From assembly GCA_963575745.1 (NCBI GenBank), contig CAUYUJ010017860.1:763130-827129 (forward strand): a DNA stretch of 64,000 nucleotides. Direction: 5' to 3'. The stretch comes from Prorocentrum cordatum. Lineage: Eukaryota; Sar; Dinophyceae; Prorocentrales; Prorocentraceae. Under the pieces are notes generated by a model. That model was not told the origin of the DNA. It did not search any database and saw only the letters and a list, made by a program, of their open reading frames with translations. The position numbers and the translations under genes were made by a program. Every line of letters begins with the position of its first letter. The stretch's first letter is position 1. Below are positions 56,691-64,000 of the stretch, piece after piece.

Positions 56691-57202
56691 GGGCAACGTC
56701 AGGGGCGGATTGGCTGTGGGGCTCGGATGACGGGGGTCAGCGCTAGAACGGGGGTCGGCCAACCCCCTCTGGCCGCACCAGGTCTGGGAGCCACGCGGGG
56801 CCGATTCTCCCCCTGTCTGCCCTCCGCTGAGCCGCGGTTGGGAGGTATTGTTCGCCCGGTCGTGGTTCACGGCACGGTCTTGGCTGACCCGGATTAGCGC
56901 TGACCCGGGTCAGTGCGTCCTCGAAGGCTCACGGGGGCCTCATAGCCCATAGCCCGCCACGCCCATGAGCGTGAGGATGCGCTATCGGGGGCCTGTCGCC
57001 GATCTACTGGCGATGTGTCGCCGATCCCAGGTCGATGCTTCACCCCCTGAGTTAGTCCCCCTATCGGTGCCCCTGCTGGCACCTGGGTCAGAGTGAGGGG
57101 TCCAAGAGCCCGAAGCGCCATCGCCGAGAAGAGGCCCCTGGAGCCCGCCGCGCAGACTTTGAAGGCGGTGCTCCGAAGCAGAAAAGCCAACATAAGCACC
57201 AG
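56691..57202. repeat. spacer with CTGACCCGGGTCAG palindrome and GGCGATG words
   Basis: CTGACCCGGGTCAG at about 56899-56912 is a perfect palindrome. 56980-57060 is a diverged copy of the GGCGATGCATCGCC family. No gene recognised. Confidence 0.7.
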
Positions 57203-57306
57203 CGTTCGGAGTCCCGCGCGGAACTCTTGGATTGGCGCTGGACCCCATCCCTGGCGCGCCAACAAAGGCCAGCGCCGCTCCGAGAAATCCGCGCGGGCCT
57301 CCGAGG
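57203..57306. repeat. fold-back element, copy 3
   Basis: TTCGGAG-CCCGCGCGGA at the left, GGATTGGCGCTGGACCCC next, and GGCCAGCGCC with TCCGCGCGGGCCTCCGA at the right, which are complementary to each other and homologous to the loci at 25563 and 47901. Confidence 0.85.
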
Positions 57307-57406
57307 GAGCGATGATCATATATGCAGGCGACTCTGCTCCCGGCCTTCGATATCGGGAGTGCGTTTTGTTCTCGGTGCGGGGCCAGGCCGGGAAGAAAAA
57401 CCGTTC

Positions 57407-57451
57407 CAGAGCGTTCCGTGCAAGGCTCGCAGAGCGTGCCAGAACGCTCTG
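57407..57451. other. 10-bp hairpin
   Basis: CAGAGCGTTC (57407-57416) and GAACGCTCTG (57442-57451) are exact complements. Confidence 0.7.
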
Positions 57452-57739
57452 AGAAGGCCGCTGCGGCCGTTACGTCCTCCAGAGCCGGCGGGTCACACAG
57501 AGCCCCGATCCCAGAGACCCAACGCACTGAAGAAATCAAGACGGAGGTGTTTCTCACTTTTAGGCTTCTAGAGGCCCTCGCCGGGCCCCAGGACCATCAA
57601 AACAGAGTCAAAATGAAAAACTGGCCCTGGGGTAATGGTCGGACTTCCAGGGATCCTGTACTGCATTGGAAATCACGGCATCGGTCCTGTTCCGGCTTTG
57701 TCCTTGTCCTGGTTTCGTTTTATGTCGCGGGCGAAGAGC

Positions 57740-58040
57740 ATGTGTGTGTGCGTGCGTGTGTGTGTGTGTGTGTGTTTGTGTTTCTGTGTTTCTGTGTTTC
57801 TGTGTTTCTGTGTTTCTGTGTGTGAGTGTGTGAATGTGTGTGAATGTGTGTGGGTGTGCGTGTGCGTGCGCGTGCGCGTGCGCGTGCGCGTGCGCGTGCG
57901 CGTGCGCGTGCGCGTGTGCGCGCGCGCGTGCGCGTGTGCGCGTGTGCGCGTGTGCGCGTGTGTGCGTGTGCGCGTGTGTGCGTGTGTGCGTGTGTGCGTG
58001 TGTGCGTATGTGTGGTGTGTGCGCGTGTGCGCGTGTATCC
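57740..58040. repeat. TG/GCGT-rich tract
   Basis: GTGTGTG, then GCGTGCGC alternation, then GTGTGCGT. Similar in nature to 52725-54660. Confidence 0.95.
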
Positions 58041-58269
58041 GTAAGTATCCGCGGCCTCGCGGGCCGGGCCCCTGGGCCGCGACCCCGCGGATGCGGGGCG
58101 TTTCGTCGCGGATGCCCCCGCGCGGAGCGCATCCCTGCGACCGCCTGTCCGCGGGATCGCGCCCCGGGATCCAGACCGAGAGGGCGCGGCGACGCATATG
58201 TTCGCCGAGTCGTGAGCATCTCCGCGCCGCGAGGTTGTTTGCAGGGGCAGCGATAAGAGGGCACAGGCG

Positions 58270-58800
58270 CAGGGGTGCTGCCTGAGCCCCCAGTCGCCCA
58301 CGCATCGCCGATGGGGGGGCCCGAGAGCCCACCCCCACCCAGGAACGTGCGGATTCGCCACCGGGGGCCCAACGCCGCTCTCTCGGCGATGTATCGCTGC
58401 TTCAAGGGGTCGATGTTCCCCCCCCCGCTGTGCCAGTCTCGGGTCGGACGAGAGGGTAGGATAGTGGAAAGGGAGGGAGGGGACGAAATCTGCTGCATGC
58501 AGCCGGTTTCCGCCCCGCCGCCGGGCCAGTCCTCGATACAAGGGCGCCTCCAGGCGCCAATGGGCGCCAGGCAAACCAACTACGTGGGCTGATTCTATAC
58601 GCGACCCTTTGCCATCCTACCCTTCCGTCCCCCCCCGACAGTCCCCCCTATCGCTGGGAACCGGCGATGCATCGCCGACAGAGCGGCGATAGGCCCCTGG
58701 TAGTGCATCCGCACGTTCATGGGCGCGGGTGGGCTATCGGGCCCCCATCGGCGATGAGTGGGCGATCGGGGGTCGATGCACCACCCCTGAGCCTGCGCCC
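58270..58800. repeat. inverted repeat with about 200-bp arms
   Basis: The left arm (58270-58475) reads CATCGCCGATGGGGG, GGAACGTGCGGAT, GGCGATGTATCGC and GAGGGTAGGATAG. The right arm (58602-58800) carries the complement of these in reverse order. The loop is about 58480-58600. Related words at 56980-57060 and 60190-60255. Confidence 0.85.
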
Positions 58801-58964
58801 CCTCTCGCTGCCCCACATGGCTGGGCTCGGTGCCTTCGCTGCTCGGCGCGAGGCTCTCCTCGCTCGCAGGCCGCCGGCCTCTGCTCGCAGGCAGCGGCGC
58901 GGGCCGCCGGCGCCCGGCCAGCGCCGCCGCCGTGACGACAGCGAGCCGCCCAGGCGCCGCGCGC

Positions 58965-59310
58965 GACCTCCTCCTCCTCCTCCTCCTCCTCCTCCTCCTC
59001 CTCCTCCTCCTCCTTCCTTCCTCCTCATCATCAGCATCATCACCTCATCCTCATTCTTCATCCTCATCCTCATCCTCCTCATCCTCCTCCTCCTCCTCCT
59101 CCTCCTCCGCCGCTCCTCCTCCTCCTCCTCCTCTCCTCCTCCGTCCTCCTCCTCCTCCTCCTCCTACTGCTCCTCCTCCTCCTCTCCTCCTCTCTCCTCC
59201 TCCTCCTCCTCCTCCTCCTCCTCCTCCTCCTCTCTCCTCCTCCTCCTCTCTCCTCCTCCTCCTCCTCCTCCTCCTCCTCCTCCTCCTCTCCGTCCCCCTC
59301 CTCCTCCTCC
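58965..59310. repeat. (CCT)n tract
   Basis: TCCTCC repeat with a CATCAT patch near 59030. Confidence 0.95.
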
Positions 59311-59444
59311 GCCGTGACCCGCGCAGGCCGCGAGCCGCGCGACGACGCGAGCCGCTTCCCGACGCCGGCACAGGCGCCGGCGGTCCCTCGGAGGAGATCT
59401 GGTCGAGGCAGCTCGGCCACACATTCGGCGACGCGCAGAGGGGG

Positions 59445-59753
59445 TTAAGTCAGGCATGTCCTTCTACAGGAAGAATATTCAAGAATGCACTAAAAATAGC
59501 ATTAAGTCGGGCATGTCCCTCTACAGGGGCAAGATTCCAAAAATAATCTGGGGACTATGTTTAGAGTTTTTTGTACCATTTTGGAGCATTGATTCTTTTT
59601 GTTCGTCGAAAACCCCCCTGCAGGGGGGCACGCCCGACTTCAAAATAGCATGGTGACGGTTTCTCGTGCTCCAGATCTCATGCAACACGTCTGTTTTGAC
59701 CAGTGTCGTGCTTTCTGTCAAGATCCGTCTGTAGGAGGGCATGCCCGACCGAA
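59445..59753. mobile_element. outer MITE, interrupted by an inner copy of the same family
   Basis: Left end TTAAGTCAGGCATGTCC (59445) and right end ...GGGCATGCCCGACC (to 59750) are imperfect inverted repeats, more diverged than those of the inner copy. The inner copy splits it. The right end has decayed and the target duplication of the outer copy is not clear. Confidence 0.7.
59502..59642. mobile_element. inner MITE with 8-bp target duplication
   Basis: 141 bp, beginning TTAAGTCGGGCATGTCC and ending GGGGGGCACGCCCGACTTCA, with inverted ends of about 40 bp. AAATAGCA flanks it on both sides (59494-59501 and 59643-59650). Non-coding. Same family as 63501-63701. Confidence 0.85.
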
Positions 59754-59759
59754 GAGCAG

Positions 59760-60165
59760 GGGGGGGGGGGGGAGAAGGCTGCTTAGAAGGAGGCTGCTTC
59801 TCAGAAGTCGCGGGCCTCATCTGCAGATATAGGGCCAGCGCCTTCGAAGAAGCAGCCTCCTGCGAAGAAGCCTTCCCCCCTACCCCTGCCCCCCGCTGCA
59901 CGCCGCCAAGCAACGTCGGATGTAGCCAGGACCCCGGGGAAGGGGAGCCGTTGAGCGATTGGGCCCCGTGGTCAAAAACGCTTGCCAGAATCACTACACC
60001 GAGTCTGGCGCAGCTGGTGTGTATTCGGGTGGCGGCACTTCTGGTCAGTGGAATTGGGCGGGGGTCGTCCCTCGGCACACATCTCTAAACCAGGTCCCAC
60101 TCATCCACTAAACCCAGTCCCGCCAACGCGCGACAACCGCATTCCTTCAGGCCTCCCAGGGGCAG
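59760..60165. other. unassigned sequence
   Basis: A G14 run lies near 59760. AGAAGGCTGCTTCT-like words occur near 59783 and, inverted, near 59850. No gene recognised. Confidence 0.4.
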
Positions 60166-60179
60166 ATGGGGTCAGAGGA

Positions 60180-60260
60180 TCGCGCCGCATCGCCGACGCA
60201 TCGGCGATGGCCTCGACGTAACGCCTGGCCGACGTCGCCGATGCATCGCCGGTTCCTTCG
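60180..60260. repeat. GGCGATGCATCGCC family copy
   Basis: CATCGCCGACGCATCGGCGATG and GTCGCCGATGCATCGCCGG (each with overlapping palindromes), like the arms of 58270-58800. Confidence 0.75.
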
Positions 60261-62820
60261 GCGTCTTCGTCGATTCTCGGCGGTCTTCCAACCCCTGGGG
60301 GCTTGCCAGCAGCTGCGCCCCGCCGAGGGCCTTCCGGGGGAGCCCGAAGCGGCCCGAACGGCCGCCGCGGGCCTCGACGTGGGCCCCCCCTCCGGCGCGT
60401 CCTTCGCGCCCAGGGCGATCGCCCGCAGCGGGCCGACGCCGCGGCGAAGAGCGACGCGCCCCCGTGGGGCGGCGGCACGGCGCTCTGCAGGCGCGGCGCC
60501 CCAGCGGGGCACTCTGCCGCCGCGTGGACGCCCGACGCCCGCGACCTCTTCGGCGCATGCTCGGGCGATCCCAAGCACCAGTCTCCCTGGGAGTGCCTCG
60601 CGGCACTGCTGGCGCCCTGCCAGCGGGGCAGCTCTTTCCGCGCCGGGGTCCTCGCCGCTGCGGGCGACGACGTCGCGGCCATGGGGCCCTCAGCCTTCGC
60701 GGCGAGGGCTTGCTCGGTCACGTCGCCCGCGAGGTCGCTCGGCGGCGCGGTCGGCGCAGGCGGGAGTGCGTCGTCCCGCACGTGCTCTTGGAGCACAGCG
60801 CGCCCGCCGACGCGCTCTCTGGGCCGTCCGCGGCAGCCCGCGCCGAGCTCCCCGCGGAGCTCGCTGACCCCGCGCGGCTCGCCGCGCCCTGCGCCCCCGG
60901 GATCTTCGCGACGACGAGGGCGCCCCCAGGCTTGCGAGAGCCGCGACCTTGCAGCAGACCGAGGGGCGCGATTGACCATGGATCGTCCATGCATTGATCT
61001 AGCCGCCTTTTCCGGAGGACCTCGCCCCGACTTGCCCGCGAGATCCAAATTGCGATGTTCCCCCATTCCCTACCGTGTCGGGCCGAATTGAGCCCCCGAG
61101 GCCGGGGCGCGGGGCTAAAAAGGGCCCCGCATCAGGGGCCGAACCCCCCCAGAGCCTGAACCGTGAACCTATTGGAAAACGGGCCGAAAGAAAATGCATG
61201 CGGTTGTGGCCGGGCCGCTTCCCTGGAGCTGGCTCGGGGCAGCTGGGCGCCCCCCGGGATCAGATGGGCCGGGTCGCCGCCAGCAGGCCCGCTCGCCGCC
61301 CGAGGAGGGGGCGCCGCGCAGCCGCCCGCGCCCGCCCGCCCGCCCGCCCTGGCGAAGCACGCGGCACTGCTGCAGGCATGGGGATGGCACGTGCTTCCAT
61401 TGGCGCCATCGGCATCGAGCGCCCTGCTGTCGCCAGCCTCGGGGGGCATCTGCGCGCGTCCGGCATGCTCCAGCGTCCAGCCAGACCCGGCGCGTCGGCT
61501 CGCTACGGCTGGCCGTTCCGCTGGATCTCTCGGCCCGCGACTGGACTGGTTTGGCATCCAGTCCAGCCAAGAGGCCCGGCACGTCGGCCCTTGGCCGTCC
61601 CGATGGACCCACGCGCGCACCCGGCTTGCCCCTGCAACGGGCGGCTTGGTACGTCGGCCCGCCGCGGCCAGGCATCCAGCCGCACCTGGCACATCGACTC
61701 GCTACGGCTGGCCGTTCCGTTGGATTTCTTGGTTCACGTCTGTCTTGACCTGGCATCCAGTCCGGCCTCGGCCCAGCAAGTCGGCCCTCTGCTGTTCCGC
61801 TGGGTCTGGCCCTCGGCCAGCTTGCCCTGGAAGCCCGCCTCTCCGCCAGGCCCCGCGATCACCGCTCCAGCCCACCCTGGCCCTGGCGGGGGGCGTCAAC
61901 CGGAGCGCGCGGCACGGCGCCGGCAGCGGCTGCAGCGGCGCCCGCAGGGCCGCGGCGCCGCTCGCGCGGCACTCCTCGTAGCGGCCGCGTGGACAGGCAG
62001 GGGAGGCCGCTGCCCCCCCTGCGGCGGGGCGCCACAGGCAGGTCCGCCCAGGGGCCATCAGCCCGACCTCAGCTCGCCGTCCGCTCGCGACGGGGCGCTG
62101 CGCCGTCTCGCAGCCAGCGCGCGCGCGGCGTCGCCCGGCGAACGCCGGCGGACAGTCGCCGCGCTGCTGCGCGCCCCGGGCGGCGACTCGCCACTTCCGA
62201 CTCTGGCCAAGATGACGCGCCGCTGCGCCAGTCTCAAAGCGGGGGGGCCATCGCAGCGCGGAGGCCCGCGCTTCCGCGCACAGGACCCTCGCGGGGCGTT
62301 CGAGTTTCACGTCGAATGCCGACTTGCGAGCGGGATGCCAAGCCAAGGTCGGCCCGTGGCCCTGCCTGCGAGGCGCGGGCCCCGCCGTCAAGGCGCGCGC
62401 TTCGCCGTTCGAACGGTTGGGCGAGCTCCCCGGAGACCCCGGCGCCTGGGACGACGGGGGGCCCATCGGCCCGCGCAATGCCACGGTGGCAGGGGCGCGG
62501 TGGATGACCCGTGAAATGGAGCCCTCAACCGCCAGAGCGCGCCTCATTGAGCTCGCGCGGGGTGACCACCTGCAGGCCGCTTGGCACCTGCCAGCGCCGA
62601 AGACTGATCAGCCGCGCCGGGCGTCGCTCGGACGCGCGGCCGCCCCCGCGCCCTGGGTCGACCTCCCCTCCTTTCGCCCCCAGCGCGCGCCATTTGGGAG
62701 CAGGCCCTACTACTGCCGCAGCGGAAGTCCCCAGAGCGGCGCCACGAAGGCGTCGCAGATCGAAGCCCCCTTCTATTCCCCACCGAGGCGGGGGATGCGG
62801 TCAGCAAGGAGGCGATGACC
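60261..62820. other. very GC-rich block, coding-like but unassigned
   Basis: 2.5 kb of roughly 70 percent GC with open frames on both strands. On the plus strand the most protein-like parts are 60540-60720 (SPWECLAALLAP, FRAGVLAAAGDDVAAMG) and 62400-62780 (MTREMEPSTARARLIELARG). These are in different frames and no family is recognised. A tandem duplication is present at 61501-61900. Could be a decayed retroelement, exons of an unknown gene, or chance in high-GC sequence. Confidence 0.35.
61490..61890. repeat. tandem duplication, 199-bp offset
   Basis: CGCTACGGCTGGCCGTTCCG starts at 61501 and again at 61700, and GGCATCCAGTCC recurs similarly. Confidence 0.85.
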
Positions 62821-63116
62821 ACGACCATGTTCTGCGCGGCGGCCTGCCTCGGCGCCCCAGCGGCTGCGCCAGACGGTTCCGAGCGCGTCGGTTTGGCGCC
62901 GTTGTCCGGCAGGATGCGGGCGAGCGGCGCTTGTCTGCCGGCGCCGTTGACAGCAGCTCAAGGCAGGTGCTGAATCGCGATCCTGGCGCATGCTGCACGC
63001 GATCCCGATTGGGCCGTCAACCACGCCAGCGGCTGCATGGTCGACGCGGCGCGGCTGGCGGCGTGGCTCTTCGCTGTCCGCCCGCCCACCCAGGCGGGCA
63101 CTTCTGCCCTCCCTCG

Positions 63117-63322
63117 TTTGACGAACCAACAACACACACACACACACACACCCATACCCAAAGGGGGGTCGGAGAGGGCTATGGGTGCGTGTTGTCGGAT
63201 GGGGGTCCCCGCTCGAGCGGGAGCGTTCCCCAGGGTCCGACAACCCGCACCCATACCCATAACCAGTCCTCCTCTCAACGACCCCCCTATGGGTATGGGT
63301 GTGTGTTGCTCGTTCGACATCG
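63117..63322. repeat. fold-back element, about 85-bp arms
   Basis: Left arm TTTGACGAACCAACAACACAC... CCATACCCAAAGGGGGGTC... CGTGTTGTCGGA; right arm is its imperfect reverse complement ending GGGTGTGTGTTGCTCGTTCG. The loop holds CCCGCTCGAGCGGG, another palindrome. The (CA)n at 63134-63151 is longer in the left arm. Confidence 0.9.
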
Positions 63323-63500
63323 TTAACCCGGGCGGGCAGCGGCCTCCACCGAGAAGGGATGGAGCGCCCCGCGCCCGGCGCGCCCGTCGGCGAGGCGCTC
63401 GGGAAATGAGCAGCATCGGGGCTCTCTCCGGGCGGGGGTGGCGGCGCCCGAGGCGCGGCCGAGGCTCGCCGTGGCCAGGAGCAGCCCTTCGGTCCTAGCA

Positions 63501-63701
63501 TTAAGTCGGGCCTGTCCCCCTACAGGGGGATGTTCGACGATAAATAAAAAATATTCCAAAATAATCAAAAATAATCAAAAATAATCCAAAAATTGTCGGG
63601 GGACTATTTTTGGAGTATTGTTTGACCTTTTGGGGGCATCTTGGGGGTATCTTGTATTTGTCGTCGAAAATCCCCCTGTAGGGGGGTCACGCCCGACTTA
63701 A
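63501..63701. mobile_element. MITE, second full copy
   Basis: 201 bp with 40-bp inverted ends (TTAAGTCGGGC-TG-CCCCCTACAGGGGGAT and on to TTCGACGA), two mismatches or so. The interior is AT-rich (ATAATCAAAAATAATC). Flanks TCCTAGCA and TCCTAGAA (63493-63500, 63702-63709) look like an 8-bp target duplication with one change. Confidence 0.85.
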
Positions 63702-64000
63702 TCCTAGAATATAGTGTGTTCCTTCTGGTAGCACGAGGATTTTGCACGCGCGTGGATTCACATGGGCTTTCGAGATGGCGCACTATACGCGAGCGTTCGT
63801 GACAGGAGGGCGGCGTCGCAGACGGGGGCGACTGAGCTCCATCGCGCCCCATCGCCAAGTGAGGCAGCACGACTATTGCTCCACATGCTTGCAGCTAGGG
63901 CGGTCCCACACAGTGCCCGCTGCCCTCCGCCTTGGCATTGTCCTCGTACTTCGCGTGCGTGTCCTTCGCCTACTGCAGCTCAGGGAGGCCCTTCGGCAGG
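63702..64000. other. unassigned sequence to window end
   Basis: No repeat or gene recognised. Confidence 0.4.

Overview
The window looks like nuclear DNA of a dinoflagellate, possibly Prorocentrum-like. This is inferred from the GC-rich composition, the very heavy load of simple repeats on both strands, intron-like gaps of up to 9 kb between tiny exons, acceptors of the AG|G type, exon borders that seem to need GC or GA donors, and the absence of any compact prokaryotic gene array. No database search was possible, so the organism is an inference.

Region 1 (1-11003) is a non-LTR retrotransposon on the plus strand, entered part-way through ORF1. It has a Cys-rich ORF1, then an ORF2 with AP-like endonuclease, reverse transcriptase, a CCHC knuckle, RNase H and a C-terminal region with two 56-residue tandem repeats. 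A coiled-coil reading frame and a long (CT)n tail follow. The last 769 bp occur a second time downstream, and this copy also ends in (CT)n. The reading frame shifts many times but carries few stop codons.

Region 2 (11-25 kb) holds AT-rich and G-rich patches (including 39 consecutive G), several minisatellites, a degenerate array of about 190 bp period with alternating CG blocks, and stretches with nothing recognisable.

Region 3 (25-55 kb) is the span of one split gene on the plus strand. Six small exons (25380, 34774, 39980, 41019, 49631, 55014) join into a continuous fragment of about 173 residues of a membrane amino-acid transporter of the Aa_trans type. The introns are filled with microsatellites, inverted repeats and fold-back elements: the (AGT)n/(ACT)n block at 26.5-29 kb, a D-rich duplicated module at 29.4-31.9 kb, a repeat complex in both orientations at 42.4-47.5 kb, and a large inverted repeat with an 83-bp satellite at 48.7-51.2 kb. 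Both ends of the gene are missing.

Region 4 (55-64 kb) has more fold-back elements, a nested pair of MITEs and a third MITE of the same family with 8-bp target duplications, and a very GC-rich stretch (60.3-62.8 kb) that is open in several frames and could not be assigned.

Most long open frames in the window come from triplet and dinucleotide repeats or from high GC and are not reported as genes. Repeats, not genes, make up most of the sequence. The likely functional content is the transporter and the retrotransposon.
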